From positions 4,725,501 to 4,789,500 of the forward strand of contig JAWQEG010000286.1 in NCBI GenBank assembly GCA_033782935.1: 64,000 bases of DNA. The letters run 5' to 3'. The DNA comes from Petrolisthes cinctipes. Its lineage: Eukaryota; Arthropoda; Malacostraca; Decapoda; Porcellanidae. This document shows, piece by piece, positions 49,347 to 62,071 of this stretch. Each line of letters begins with the position of its first letter. Within the stretch, counting starts at the first letter, position 1. The translations under genes and the position numbers were made by a program. The notes beneath the pieces are model-generated. The model was not told the origin of the DNA. It saw nothing but the letters and a program-made list of their open reading frames with translations, and searched no databases.

Positions 49347-50495
49347 GTGTTAGAGTATTTTCAAAATACATGCTCAAAACATACTGAAAATCGATCTTTT
49401 AGGTGCACAAAAGTCGATATGTGCATGCATCTTCAGTACCCGTTTATATCTCAAATTCAGGCTCAAAACACCCGAAAATTCAATATTTTGGGGTCCCAGA
49501 AGCAATCTGTACATGCCTACACAGTGCTAGAATATCTTCAAAATATAGGCTAAAAACATGCTAAAAATCGACATTTTAGGTGCCAAAAAATCGATATCTC
49601 AAATTCAGTCCCAAAACACCCGAAAATTCGATATTTATAGGTCCCAGAAGGTATCTGTACATGCTTACTCCGTGTTAGAGTATTTTCAAAATACAGGCCA
49701 AAAACATACTGAAAATCGATCTTTTAGGTGCCCAAAAGTCGATATGTGCATGCATCTTCTGTACCCGTTTATATCTCAAATTCTGGCCCTAAACACCCGA
49801 AAATTCGATATTTTGGGGTCCCAGAAACGATCTGTACATGCCTACTCCGTGTTAGAGTATTTTCAAAATTCAGGCCCAAAACATGCTGAAAATCGATATT
49901 TTTGGTGCCCAAAGTCAATATGTGCATGTATCTTCTGTACCCGTTTATATCTCTAATTCAGGCTCAAAACACCCGAAAATTCAATATTTTGGGGTCCCAG
50001 GAGCAATCTGTACATGCCTACTCAGTGCTAGAATATTTTCAAAATATAGGCTAAAAACAAGCTAAAAATCGATCTTTTAGGTGCCAAAAAGTCGATATCT
50101 CAAATTCAGTCCCAAAACACCCGAAAATTCGATATTTTTGGGTCCCAGAAGCAATCTGTACATTCCTACTCAGTGTTAGAGTATTTTCAAAATACTGGCC
50201 CAAAACATGCTAAAATCGATATTTTAGATGCCCAAAGTCAATATGTGCATGTATCTTCTGTACCCGTTTATATCTCAAATTCAGGCTCAAAACATCCGAA
50301 AATTCAATATTTTAGGGTCCCAGAAGCAATCTGTACATGCCTACTCAGTGCTAGAATATTTTCAAAATATAGGCTAAAAACATGCAAAAAATCGATTTTT
50401 TAGGTGCCAAAAAGTCGATATCTCAAATTCAGTCCCAAAACACCCGAAAATTCGATATTTAGGGGTCCCAGAAGCGATCTGTACATGCCTACTCC
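49347..50495 (+). repeat. 1,149-bp unit A2-C2-A1'-B1-C1-B2-C
   Basis: A2 49347, C2 49524, A1' 49672, B1 49849, C 50025, B2 50173 (175 bp), C 50348. It equals 43904-45377 with 325 bp (one A2 plus one C) missing. Confidence 0.91.
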
Positions 50496-51321
50496 GTGTT
50501 AGAGTATTTTCAAAATACATGCTCAAAACATACTGAAAATCGATCTTTTAGGTGCACAAAAGTCGATATGTGCATGCATCTTCAGTACCCGTTTATATCT
50601 CAAATTCAGGCTCAAAACACCCGAAAATTCAATATTTTGGGGTCCCAGAAGCAATCTGTACATGCCTATACAGTGCTAGAATATTTTCAAAATATAGGCT
50701 AAAAACATGCTAAAAATCGACATTTTAGGTGCCAAAAAATCGATATCTCAAATTCAGTCCCAAAACACCCGAAAATTCGATATTTATAGGTCCCAGAAGG
50801 TATCTGTACATGCCTACTCCGTGTTAGAGTATTTTCAAAATACAGGCCAAAAACATACTGAAAATCGATCTTTTAGGTGCCTAAAAGTCGATATGTGCAT
50901 GCATCTTCTGTACCCGTTTATATCTCAAATTCTGGCCCTAAACACCCGAAAATTCGATATTTTGGGGTCCCAGAAGCGATCTGTACATGCCTACTCCGTG
51001 TTAGAGTATTTTCAAAATTCAGGCCCAAAACATGCTGAAAATCGATATTTTTGGTGCCCAAAGTCAATATGTGCATGTATCTTCTGTACCCGTTTATATC
51101 TCAAATTCAGGCTCAAAACATCCGAAAATTCAATATTTTGGGGTCCCACAAGCAATCTGTACATGCCTACTCAGTGCTAGAATATTTTCAAAATATATGC
51201 TAAAAACATGCTAAAAATCGATCTTTTAGGTGCCAAAAAGTCGATAGCTCAAATTCAGTCCCAAAACACCCGAAAATTCGATATTTAGGGTTCCCAGAAG
51301 CGATCTGTACATGCCTACTCC
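50496..51321 (+). repeat. 826-bp word A2-C2-A1'-B1-C1
   Basis: It matches 45378-46203 at an offset of 5,118 bp, including TTTATAGGTCCC, GTGCCTAAAAG and GGTCCCACAAGC. C1 has GTCGATAGCTC, private. Confidence 0.92.
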
Positions 51322-52146
51322 GTGTTAGAGTATTTTCAAAATACATGCTCAAAACATACTGAAAATCGATCTTTTAGGTGCACAAAAGTCGATATGTGCA
51401 TGCATCTTCAGTACCCGTTTATATCTCAAATTCAGGCTCAAAACACCCGAAAATTCAATATTTTGGGGTCCCAGAAGCAATCTGTACATGCCTACTCAGT
51501 GTTAGAGTATTTTCAAAATACAGGCCCAAAACATGCTGAAAATCGATATTTTAGATGCCCAAATTCAATATGTGCATGTATCTTCTGTACCCGTTTATAT
51601 CTCAAATTCAGGCTCAAAACACCCGAAAATTCAATATTTTGGGGTCCCAGAAGCAATCTGTACATGCCTACACAGTGCTAGAATATTTTCAAAATATAGG
51701 CTAAAAACATGCTAAAAATCGACATTTTAGGTGCCAAAAAATCGATATCTCAAATTCAGTCCCAAAACACCCGAAAATTCGATATTTAGAGGTCCCAGAA
51801 GGTATCTGTACATGCCTACTCCGTGTTAGAGTATTTTCAAAATACAGGCCAAAAACATACTGAAAATCGATCTTTTAGATGCCCAAAGTCAATATGTGCA
51901 TGTATCTTCTGTACCCGTTTATATCTCAAATTCAGGCTCAAAACATCCGAAAATTCAATATTTTGGGGTCCCAGAAGCAATCTGTACATGCCTACTCAGT
52001 GCTAGAATATTTTCAAAATATAGGCTAAAAACATGCAAAAAATCGATCTTTTAGGTGCCAAAAAGTCGATATCTCAAATTCAGTCCCAAAACATCCGAAA
52101 ATTCGATATTTAGGTGTCCCAGAAGCGATCTGTACATGCCTACTCC
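51322..52146 (+). repeat. 825-bp unit A2-B2-C2-A1'/B2-C
   Basis: A2 51322, B2 51499 (CCCAAATTCAATATG), C2 51675, A1'/B2 hybrid 51823-51998, C 51999. The length equals the 825-bp word but the order differs. Confidence 0.9.
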
Positions 52147-52647
52147 GTGTTAGAGTATTTTCAAAATACATGCTTAAAACATACTGAAAATCGATCTTTT
52201 AGGTGCACAAAAGTCGATATGTGCATGCATCTTCAGTACCCGTTTATATCTCAAATTCAGGCTCAAAACACCCGAAAATTCAATATTTTTGGGTCCCAGA
52301 AGCAATCTGTACATGCCTACTCCGTGTTAGAGTATTTTCAAAATTCAGGCCCAAAACATGCTGAAAATCGATATTTTTGGTGCCCAAAGTCAATATGTGC
52401 ATGTATCTTCTGTACCCGTTTATATCTCAAATTCAGGCTCAAAACATCCGAAAATTCGATATTTAGGGGTCCCAGAAGCGATTTGTACATGCCTACTCAG
52501 TGCTAGAATATATTCAAAATATAGGCTAAAAACATGGTAAAAATCGATCTTTTAGGTGCCAAAAAGTCGATATCTCAAATTCAGTCCCAAAACACCCGAA
52601 AATTCGATATTTAGGGGTCCCAGAAGCGATCTGTACATGCCTACTCC
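52147..52647 (+). repeat. 501-bp trimer A2-B1-C
   Basis: A2 52147 (CATGCTTAAAAC), B1 52324 (GCGATTTGTACATG), C 52500 (AATATATTCAAAAT, CATGGTAAAAATC). The markers CTTAAAAC and AATATATTC recur together at 55497-56322 and 60047-60872. Confidence 0.9.
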
Positions 52648-53669
52648 GTGTTAGAGTATTTTCAAAATACATGCTCAAAACATACTGAAAATCGATCTTT
52701 TAGGTGCACAAAAGTCGATATGTGCATGCATCTTCAGTACCCGTTTATATCTCAAATTCAGGCTCAAAACACCCGAAAATTCAATATTTTGGGGTCCTAG
52801 AAGCAATCTGTACATGCCTACTCAGTGTTAGAGTATTTTCAAAATACAGGCCTAAAACATGCTGAAAATCGATATTTTAGATGCCCAAAGTCACTATGTG
52901 CATGTATCTTCTGTACCCGTTTATATCTCAAATTCAGGCTCAAAACACCCGAAAATTCAATATTTTGGGGTCCTAGAAGCAATCTGTACATGCCTACTCA
53001 GTGTTAGAGTATTTTCAAAATACAGGCCCAAAACATGCTAAAAATCGATCTTTTAGGTGCCCAAAAGTCGATATGTGTATGCATCTTCTGTACCCGTTTA
53101 TATCTCAAATTCTGGCCCTAAACACCCGAAAATTCGATATTTAGGGGTCCCAGAAGCGATCTGTACATGCCTTCTCCGTGTTAGAGTATTTTCAAAATAC
53201 ATGCTCAAAACATACTGAAAATCGATCTTTTAGGTGCCCAAAAGACGATATGTGCATGCATCTTCTGTACCCGTTTATATCTCAAATTCTGGCCCTAAAC
53301 ACCCGCAAATTCGATATTTTGGGGTCCCAGAAGCGATTTGTACATGCCTACTCCGTGTTAGAGTATTTTCAAAATTCAGGCCCAAAACATGCTGAAAATC
53401 GATATTTTTGGTGCCCAAAGTCAATATGTGCATGTATCTTCTGTACCCGTTTATATCTCAAATTCATGCTCAAAACACCCGAAAATTCAATTTTTTTGGG
53501 GTCCCAGAAGCAATCTGTACAGTGCTAGAATATTTTCAAAATATAGGCTAAAAACATGCTAAAAATCGATCTTTTAGATGCCAAAAAGTCGATATCTCAA
53601 ATTCAGTCCCAAAACACCCGAAAATTCGATATTTAGGGGTCCCACAAGCGATCTGTACATGCCTACTCC
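52648..53669 (+). repeat. 1,022-bp unit A2-B2-D-H-B1-C1
   Basis: A2 52648, B2 52825 (CAGGCCTAAAAC, GGTCCTAGAAGC), D 53001, H 53178, B1 53355 (167 bp, CAATTTTTTTGGGG), C1 53522. It is the 1,199-bp word without A2''. Confidence 0.91.
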
Positions 53670-54671
53670 GTGTTAGAGTATTTTCAAAATACATGCTCAA
53701 AACATACTGAAAATCGATCTTTTAGGTGCACAAAAGTCGATATGTGCATGCATCTTCAGTACCCGTTTATATCTCAAATTCAGGCTCAAAACACCCGAAA
53801 ATTCAATATTTTGGGGTCCCAGAAGCAATCTGTACATGCCTACTCAGTGTTAGAGTATTTTCAAAATACAGGCCCAAAACATGCTGAAAATCGATATTTT
53901 AGATGCCCAAAGTCAATATGTGCATGTATCTTCTGTACCCGTTTAAATCTCAAATTCAGGCTCAAAACACTCGAAAATTCAATATTTTGGGGTCCCAGAT
54001 GCAATCTGTACATGCCTACACAGTGCTAGAATATTTTCAAAATATAGGCTAAAAACATGCTAAAAATCGACATTTTAGGTGCCAAAAAATCGATATCTCA
54101 AATTCAGTCCCAAAACACCCGAAAATTCGATATTTAGAGGTCCCAGAAGGTATCTGTACATGCCTACTCCGTGTTAGAGTATTTTCAAAATACAGGCCAA
54201 AAACATACTGAAAATCGATCTTTTAGGTGCCCAAAAGTCGATATGTGCATGCATCTTCTGTACCCGTTTATATCTCAAATTCTGGCCCTAAACACCCGAA
54301 AATTCGATATTTTGGGGTCCCAGAAGCGATCTGTACATGCCTACTCGGTGTTAGAGTATTTTCAAAATTCAGGCCCAAAACATGCTGAAAATCGATATTT
54401 TTGGTGCCCAAAGTCAATATGTGCATGTATCTTCTGTACCCGTTTATATCTCAAATTCAGGCTCAAAACACCCGAAAATTCAATATTTTGGGGTCCCAGA
54501 AGCAATCTGTACATGCCTACTCAGTGCTAGAATATTTTCAAAATATAGGCTAAAAACATGCTAAAAATCGATCTTTTAGGTGCCAAAAAGTCGATATCTC
54601 AAATTCAGTCCCAAAACACCCGAAAATTCGATATTTAGGGGTCCCAGAAGCGATCTGTACATGCCTACTCC
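53670..54671 (+). repeat. 1,002-bp hexamer A2-B2-C2-A1'-B1-C1
   Basis: A2 53670, B2 53847 (CCCAGATGCAATC), C2 54023, A1' 54171, B1 54348 (176 bp), C1 54524. GGTCCCACAAGCG just before it and CCCAGATGC recur at 62712 and 63068. Confidence 0.91.
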
Positions 54672-55496
54672 GTGTTAGAGTATTTTCAAAATACATGCTC
54701 AAAACATACTGAAAATCGATCTTTTAGGTGCACAAAAGTCGATATGTGCATGCATCTTCAGTACCCGTTTATATCTCAAATTCAGGCTCAAAACACCCGA
54801 AAATTCAATATTTTGGGGTCCCAGAAGCAATCTGTACATGCCTACTCAGTGTTAGAGTATTTTCAAAATACAGGCCCAAAACATGCTGAAAATCGATATT
54901 TTAGATGCCCAAAGTCAATATGTGCATGTATCTTCTGTACCCGTTTATATCTCAAATTCAGGCTCAAAACACCCGAAAATTCAACATTTTGGGGTCCCAG
55001 AAGCAATCTGTACATGCCTACACAGTGCTAGAATATTTTCAAAATATAGGCTAAAAACATGCTAAAAATCGATCTTTTAGGTGCCAAAAAGTCGATATCT
55101 CAAATTCAGTCCCAAAACACCCGAAAATTCGATATTTTTGGGTCCCAGAAGCAATCTGTACATGCCTACTCAGTGTTAGAGTATTTTCAAAATACAGGCC
55201 CAAAACATGCTGAAAATCGATATTTTAGATGCCCAAAGTCAATATGTGCATGTATCTTCTGTACCCGTTTATATCTCAAATTCAGGCTCAAAACATCCGA
55301 AAATTCAATATTTTGGGGTCCCAGAAGCAATCTGTACATGCCTACTCAGTGCTAGAATATTTTCAAAATATAGGCTAAAAACATGCAAAAAATCGATCTT
55401 TTAGGTGCCAAAAAGTCGATATCTCAAATTCAGTCCCAAAACACCCGAAAATTCGATATTTAGGGGTCCCAGAAGCGATCTGTACATGCCTACTCC
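54672..55496 (+). repeat. 825-bp word A2-B2-C-B2-C, copy 3
   Basis: A2 54672, B2 54849 (TTCAACATTTTGG), C 55025, B2 55173, C 55349. It opens the 4.55-kb superunit. Confidence 0.92.
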
Positions 55497-56322
55497 GTGT
55501 TAGAGTATTTTCAAAATACATGCTTAAAACATACTGAAAATCGATCTTTTAGGTGCACAAAAGTCGATATGTGCATGCATCTTCAGTACCCGTTTATATC
55601 TCAAATTCAGGCTCAAAACACCCGAAAATTCAATATTTTTTTGTCCCAGAAGCAATCTGTACATGCCTATACAGTGCTAGAATATTTTCAAAATATAGGC
55701 TAAAAACATGCTAAAAATCGACATTTTAGGTGTCAGAAAATCGATATCTCAAATTCAGTCCCAAAACACCCGAAAATTCGATATTTAGAGGTCCCAGAAG
55801 GTATCTGTACATGCCTACTCCGTGTTAGAGTATTTTCAAAATACAGGCCAAAAACATACTGAAAATCGATCTTTTAGGTGCCCAAAAGTCGATATGTGCA
55901 TGCATCTTCTGTACACGTTTATATCTCAAATTCTGGCCCTAAACACCCGAAAATTCGATATTTTGGGGTCCCAGAAGCGATCTGTACATGCCTACTCGGT
56001 GTTAGAGTATTTTCAAAATTCAGGCCCAAAACATGCTGAAAATCGATATTTTTGGTGCCCAAAGTCAATATGTGCATGTATCTTCTGTACCCGTTTATAT
56101 CTCAAATTCAGGCTCAAAACATCCGAAAATTCGATATTTAGGGGTCCCAGAAGCGATTTGTACATGCCTACTCAGTGCTAGAATATATTCAAAATATAGG
56201 CTAAAAACATGCTAAAAATCGATCTTTTAGGTGCCAAAAAGTCGATATCTCAAATTCAGTCCCAAAACACCCGAAAATTCGATATTTAGGGGTCCCAGAA
56301 GCGATCTGTACATGCCTACTCC
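55497..56322 (+). repeat. 826-bp word A2-C2-A1'-B1-C
   Basis: A2 55497 (CATGCTTAAAAC, TATTTTTTTGTCCC), C2 55674 (GTGTCAGAAAATC), A1' 55822 (TGTACACG), B1 55999, C 56175 (AATATATTC). Confidence 0.92.
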
Positions 56323-56675
56323 GTGTTAGAGTATTTTCAAAATACATGCCCAAAACATACTGAAAATCGATCTTTTAGGTGCACAAAAGTCGATATGTGC
56401 ATGCATCTTCAGTACCCGTTTATATCTCAAATTCAGGCTCAAAACACCCGAAAATTCAATATTTTGGGGTCCCAGAAGCAATCTGTACATGCCTACTCAG
56501 TGTTAGAGTATTTTCAAAATACAGGCCTAAAACATGCTGAAAATCGATATTTTAGATGCCCAAAGTCAATATGTGCATGTGTCTTCTGTACCCGTTTATA
56601 TCTCAAATTCAGGCTCAAAACACCCGAAAATTCAATATTTTGGGGTCCTAGAAGCAATCTGTACATGCCTACTCA

Positions 56676-56852
56676 GTGTTAGAGTATTTTCAAAATACAG
56701 GCCCAAAACATGCTAAAAATCGATCTTTTAGGTGCCCAAAAGTCGATATGTGTATGCATCTTCTGTACCCGTTTATATCTCAAATTCTGGCCCTAAACAC
56801 CCGAAAATTCGATATTTAGGGGTCCCAGAAGCGATCTGTACATGCCTACTCC
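56676..56852 (+). repeat. chimeric monomer D (177 bp), example
   Basis: It begins like B2 (CAGGCCCAAAACATGCT), takes the C1 form AAAATCGATCTTTTAGG, then A1 (GTGCCCAAAAGTCG, TTCTGGCCCTAAAC) and ends as C1 (TTTAGGGGTCCC). The diagnostic ATATGTGTATGC is in all four copies: 53001, 56676, 58376, 61226. A mosaic of at least three classes. Confidence 0.88.
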
Positions 56853-57029
56853 GTGTTAGAGTATTTTCAAAATACATGCTCAAAACATACTGAAAATCGA
56901 TCTTTTAGGTGCACAAAAGTCGATATGAGCATGCATCTTCAGTACCCGTTTATATCTCAAATTCAGGCTCAAAACACCCGAAAATTCGATATTTAGGGGT
57001 CCCAGAAGCGATCTGTACATGCCTTCTCC
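56853..57029 (+). repeat. monomer A2'' (177 bp), example
   Basis: A2 start and middle with the diagnostic GATATGAGCATGC and a C1-type end (TTCGATATTTAGGGG). Copies at 56853, 58553, 61403, 62072. Confidence 0.88.
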
Positions 57030-57206
57030 GTGTTAGAGTATTTTCAAAATACATGCTCAAAACATACTGAAAATCGATCTTTTAGGTGCCCAAAAGACGA
57101 TATGTGCATGCATCTTCTGTACCCGTTTATATCTCAAATTCTGGCCCTAAACACCCGCAAATTCGATATTTTGGGGTCCCAGAAGCGATCTGTACATGCC
57201 TACTCC
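57030..57206 (+). repeat. chimeric monomer H (A2/A1, 177 bp), example
   Basis: A2 start (CATGCTCAAAACATACTG), then A1 (GTGCCCAAAAGACG, TTCTGGCCC, CCCGCAAATT). The AAAAGACGATATG variant marks all copies: 53178, 57030, 58730, 61580, 62249. Most are preceded by CATGCCTTCTCC; 62249 is not. Confidence 0.88.
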
Positions 57207-57521
57207 GTGTTAGAGTATTTTCAAAATTCAGGCCCAAAACATGCTGAAAATCGATATTTTTGGTGCCCAAAGTCAATATGTGCATGTATCTTCTGTACCC
57301 GTTTATATCTCAAATTCAGGCTCAAAACACCCGAAAATTCAATTTTTTTGGGGTCCCAGAAGCAATCTGTACAGTGCTAGAATATTTTCTAAATATAGAC
57401 TAAAAACATGCTAAAAATCGACATTTTAGGTGCCAAAAAATCGATATCTCAAATTCAGTCCCAAAACACCCGAAAATTCGATATTTAGAGGTCCCAGAAG
57501 GTATCTGTACATGCCTACTCC

Positions 57522-58022
57522 GTGTTAGAGTATTTTCAAAATACAGGCCAAAAACATACTGAAAATCGATCTTTTAGGTGCCCAAAAGTCGATATGTGCA
57601 TGCATCTTCTGTACCCGTTTATATCTCAAATTCTGGCCCTAAACACCCGAAAATTCGATATTTTGGGGTCCCAGAAGCGATCTGTACATGCCTACTCGGT
57701 GTTAGAGTATTTTCAAAATTCAGGCCCAAAACATGCTGAAAATCGATATTTTTGGTGCCCAAAGTCAATATGTGCATGTATCTTCTGTACCCGTTTATAT
57801 CTCAAATTCAGGCTCAAAACACCCGAAAATTCAATATTTTGGGGTCCCAGAAGCAATCTGTACATGCCTACTCAGTGCTAGAATATTTTCAAAATATAGG
57901 CTAAAAACATGCTAAAAATCGATCTTTTAGGTGCCAAAAAGTCGATATCTCAAATTCAGTCCCAAAACACCCGAAAATTCGATATTTAGGGGTCCCAGAA
58001 GCGATCTGTACATGCCTACTCC
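57522..58022 (+). repeat. 501-bp trimer A1'-B1-C1
   Basis: A1' 57522, B1 57699 (CTCGGTG), C1 57875. It follows C2 at 57374 and separates two 1,199-bp words. Confidence 0.91.
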
Positions 58023-59221
58023 GTGTTAGAGTATTTTCAAAATACATGCTCAAAACATACTGAAAATCGATCTTTTAGGTGCACAAAAGTCGATATGTGC
58101 ATGCATCTTCAGTACCCGTTTATATCTCAAATTCAGGCTCAAAACACCCGAAAATTCAATATTTTGGGGTCCTAGAAGCAATCTGTACATGCCTACTCAG
58201 TGTTAGAGTATTTTCAAAATACAGGCCTAAAACATGCTGAAAATCGATATTTTAGATGCCCAAAGTCAATATGTGCATGTGTCTTCTGTACCCGTTTATA
58301 TCTCAAATTCAGGCTCAAAACACCCGAAAATTCAATATTTTGGGGTCCTAGAAGCAATCTGTACATGCCTACTCAGTGTTAGAGTATTTTCAAAATACAG
58401 GCCCAAAACATGCTAAAAATCGATCTTTTAGGTGCCCAAAAGTCGATATGTGTATGCATCTTCTGTACCCGTTTATATCTCAAATTCTGGCCCTAAACAC
58501 CCGAAAATTCGATATTTAGGGGTCCCAGAAGCGATCTGTACATGCCTACTCCGTGTTAGAGTATTTTCAAAATACATGCTCAAAACATACTGAAAATCGA
58601 TCTTTTAGGTGCACAAAAGTCGATATGAGCATGCATCTTCAGTACCCGTTTATATCTCAAATTCAGGCTCAAAACACCCGAAAATTCGATATTTAGGGGT
58701 CCCAGAAGCGATCTGTACATGCCTTCTCCGTGTTAGAGTATTTTCAAAATACATGCTCAAAACATACTGAAAATCGATCTTTTAGGTGCCCAAAAGACGA
58801 TATGTGCATGCATCTTCTGTACCCGTTTATATCTCAAATTCTGGCCCTAAACACCCGCAAATTCGATATTTTGGGGTCCCAGAAGCGATCTGTACATGCC
58901 TACTCCGTGTTAGAGTATTTTCAAAATTCAGGCCCAAAACATGCTGAAAATCGATATTTTTGGTGCCCAAAGTCAATATGTGCATGTATCTTCTGTACCC
59001 GTTTATATCTCAAATTCATGCTCAAAACACCCGAAAATTCAATTTTTTTGGGGTCCCAGAAGCAATCTGTACAGTGCTAGAATATTTTCAAAATATAGGC
59101 TAAAAACATGCTAAAAATCGATCTTTTAGATGCCAAAAAGTCGATATCTCAAATTCAGTCCCAAAACACCCGAAAATTCGATATTTAGGGGTCCCAGAAG
59201 CGATCTGTACATGCCTACTCC
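58023..59221 (+). repeat. 1,199-bp word, copy 2
   Basis: A2 58023, B2 58200, D 58376, A2'' 58553, H 58730, B1 58907 (CAAATTCATGCTC), C1 59074 (CTTTTAGATGCC). It ends the first 4.55-kb superunit. Confidence 0.92.
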
Positions 59222-60046
59222 GTGTTAGAGTATTTTCAAAATACATGCTCAAAACATACTGAAAATCGATCTTTTAGGTGCACAAAAGTCGATATGTGCA
59301 TGCATCTTCAGTACCCGTTTATATCTCAAATTCAGGCTCAAAACACCCGAAAATTCAATATTTTGGGGTCCCAGAAGCAATCTGTACATGCCTACTCAGT
59401 GTTAGAGTATTTTCAAAATACAGGCCCGAAACATGCTGAAAATCGATATTTTAGATGCCCAAAGTCAATATGTGCATGTATCTTCTGTACCCGTTTATAT
59501 CTCAAATTCAGGCTCAAAACACCCGAAAATTCAACATTTTGGGGTCCCAGAAGCAATCTGTACATGCCTACACAGTGCTAGAATATTTTCAAAATATAGG
59601 CTAAAAACATGCTAAAAATCGATCTTTTAGGTGCCAAAAAGTCGATATCTCAAATTCAGTCCCAAAACACCCGAAAATTCGATATTTTTGGGTCCCAGAA
59701 GCAATCTGTACATGCCTACTCAGTGTTAGAGTATTTTCAAAATACAGGCCCAAAACATGCTGAAAATCGATATTTTAGATGCCCAAAGTCAATATGTGCA
59801 TGTATCTTCTGTACCCGTTTATATCTCAAATTCAGGCTCAAAACATCCGAAAATTCAATATTTTGGGGTCCCAGAAGCAATCTGTACATGCCTACTCAGT
59901 GCTAGAATATTTTCAAAATATAGGCTAAAAACATGCAAAAAATCGATCTTTTAGGTGCCAAAAAGTCGATATCTCAAATTCAGTCCCAAAACACCCGAAA
60001 ATTCGATATTTAGGGGTCCCAGAAGCGATCTGTACATGCCTACTCC
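59222..60046 (+). repeat. 825-bp word, copy 4
   Basis: Offset 4,550 bp from copy 3 with the same TTCAACATTTTGG marker; one private change CAGGCCCGAAACATG. Confidence 0.92.
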
Positions 60047-60872
60047 GTGTTAGAGTATTTTCAAAATACATGCTTAAAACATACTGAAAATCGATCTTTT
60101 AGGTGCACAAAAGTCGATATGTGCATGCATCTTCAGTACCCGTTTATATCTCAAATTCAGGCTCAAAACACCCGAAAATTCAATATTTTTGGGTCCCAGA
60201 AGCAATCTGTACATGCCTATACAGTGCTAGAATATTTTCAAAATATAGGCTAAAAACATGCTAAAAATCGACATTTTAGGTGTCAAAAAATCGATATCAC
60301 AAATTCAGTCCCAAAACACCCGAAAATTCGATATTTAGAGGTCCCAGAAGGTATCTGTACATGCCTACTCCGTGTTAGAGTATTTTCAAAATACAGGCCA
60401 AAAACATACTGAAAATCGATCTTTTAGGTGCCCAAAAGTCGATATGTGCATGCATCTTCTGTACACGTTTATATCTCAAATTCTGGCCCTAAACACCCGA
60501 AAATTCGATATTTTGGGGTCCCAGAAGCGATCTGTACATGCCTACTCCGTGTTAGAGTATTTTCAAAATTCAGGCCCAAAACATGCTGAAAATCTATATT
60601 TTTGGTGCCCAAAGTCAATATGTGCATGTATCTTCTGTACCCGTTTATATCTCAAATTCAGGCTCAAAACATCCGAAAATTCGATATTTAGGGGTCCCAG
60701 AAGCGATTTGTACATGCCTACTCAGTGCTAGAATATATTCAAAATATAGGCTAAAAACATGCTAAAAATCGATCTTTTAGGTGCCAAAAAGTCGATATCT
60801 CAAATTCAGTCCCAAAACACCCGAAAATTCGATATTTAGGGGTCCCAGAAGCGATCTGTACATGCCTACTCC
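60047..60872 (+). repeat. 826-bp word A2-C2-A1'-B1-C
   Basis: Offset 4,550 bp from 55497; shares CATGCTTAAAAC, TGTACACG and AATATATTC. B1 has AAAATCTATATTTTTGG. Confidence 0.92.
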
Positions 60873-62071
60873 GTGTTAGAGTATTTTCAAAATACATGCT
60901 CAAAACATACTGAAAATCGATCTTTTAGGTGCACAAAAGTCGATATGTGCATGCATCTTCAGTACCCGTTTATATCTCAAATTCAGGCTCAAAACACCCG
61001 AAAATTCAATATTTTGGGGTCCTAGAAGCAATCTGTACATGCCTACTCAGTGTTAGAGTATTTTCAAAATACAGGCCTAAAACATGCTGAAAATCGATAT
61101 TTTAGATGCCCAAAGTCAATATGTGCATGTGTCTTCTGTACCCGTTTATATCTCAAATTCAGGCTCAAAACACCCGAAAACTCAATATTTTGGGGTCCTA
61201 GAAGCAATCTGTACATGCCTACTCAGTGTTAGAGTATTTTCAAAATACAGGCCCAAAACATGCTAAAAATCGATCTTTTAGGTGCCCAAAAGTCGATATG
61301 TGTATGCATCTTCTGTACTCGTTTATATCTCAAATTCTGGCCCTAAACACCCGAAAATTCGATATTTAGGGGTCCCAGAAGCGATCTGTACATGCCTACT
61401 CCGTGTTAGAGTATTTTCAAAATACATGCTCAAAACATACTGAAAATCGATCTTTTAGGTGCACAAAAGTCGATATGAGCATGCATCTTCAGTACCCGTT
61501 TATATCTCAAATTCAGGCTCAAAACACCCGAAAATTCGATATTTAGGGGTCCCAGAAGCGATCTGTACATGCCTTCTCCGTGTTAGAGTATTTTCAAAAT
61601 ACATGCTCAAAACATACTGAAAATCGATCTTTTAGGTGCCCAAAAGACGATATGTGCATGCATCTTCTGTACCCGTTTATATCTCAAATTCTGGCCCTAA
61701 ACACCCGCAAATTCGATATTTTGGGGTCCCAGAAGCGATCTGTACATGCCTACTCCGTGTTAGAGTATTTTCAAAATTCAGGCCCAAAACATGCTGAAAA
61801 TCGATATTTTTGGTGCCCAAAGTCAATATGTGCATGTATCTTCTGTACCCGTTTATATCCCAAATTCATGCTCAAAACACCCGAAAATTCAATTTTTTTG
61901 GGGTCCCAGAAGCAATCTGTACAGTGCTAGAATATTTTCAAAATATAGGCTAAAAACATGCTAAAAATCGATCTTTTAGATGCCAAAAAGTCGATATCTC
62001 AAATTCAGTCCCAAAACACCCGAAAATTCGATATTTAGGGGTCCCAGAAGCGATCTGTACATGCCTACTCC
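60873..62071 (+). repeat. 1,199-bp word, copy 3
   Basis: A2 60873, B2 61050, D 61226 (CTGTACTCG), A2'' 61403, H 61580, B1 61757, C1 61924. Confidence 0.92.

Larger units (their letters stand above)
56323..57521 (+). repeat. 1,199-bp word A2-B2-D-A2''-H-B1-C, copy 1
   Basis: A2 56323, B2 56500, D 56676, A2'' 56853, H 57030, B1 57207 (167 bp), C2 57374 (TTTTCTAAATATAGAC). Other copies at 58023 and 60873 end in C1 instead of C2. Confidence 0.91.

Noticed and set aside
53485..53500. Poly-T run (7 T) as a terminator or promoter element
   Set aside because: It is a one-base slippage of the normal AATATTTTGGGG in one B1 lineage (also near 57345, 59043, 61893, 62563), with no transcript context.
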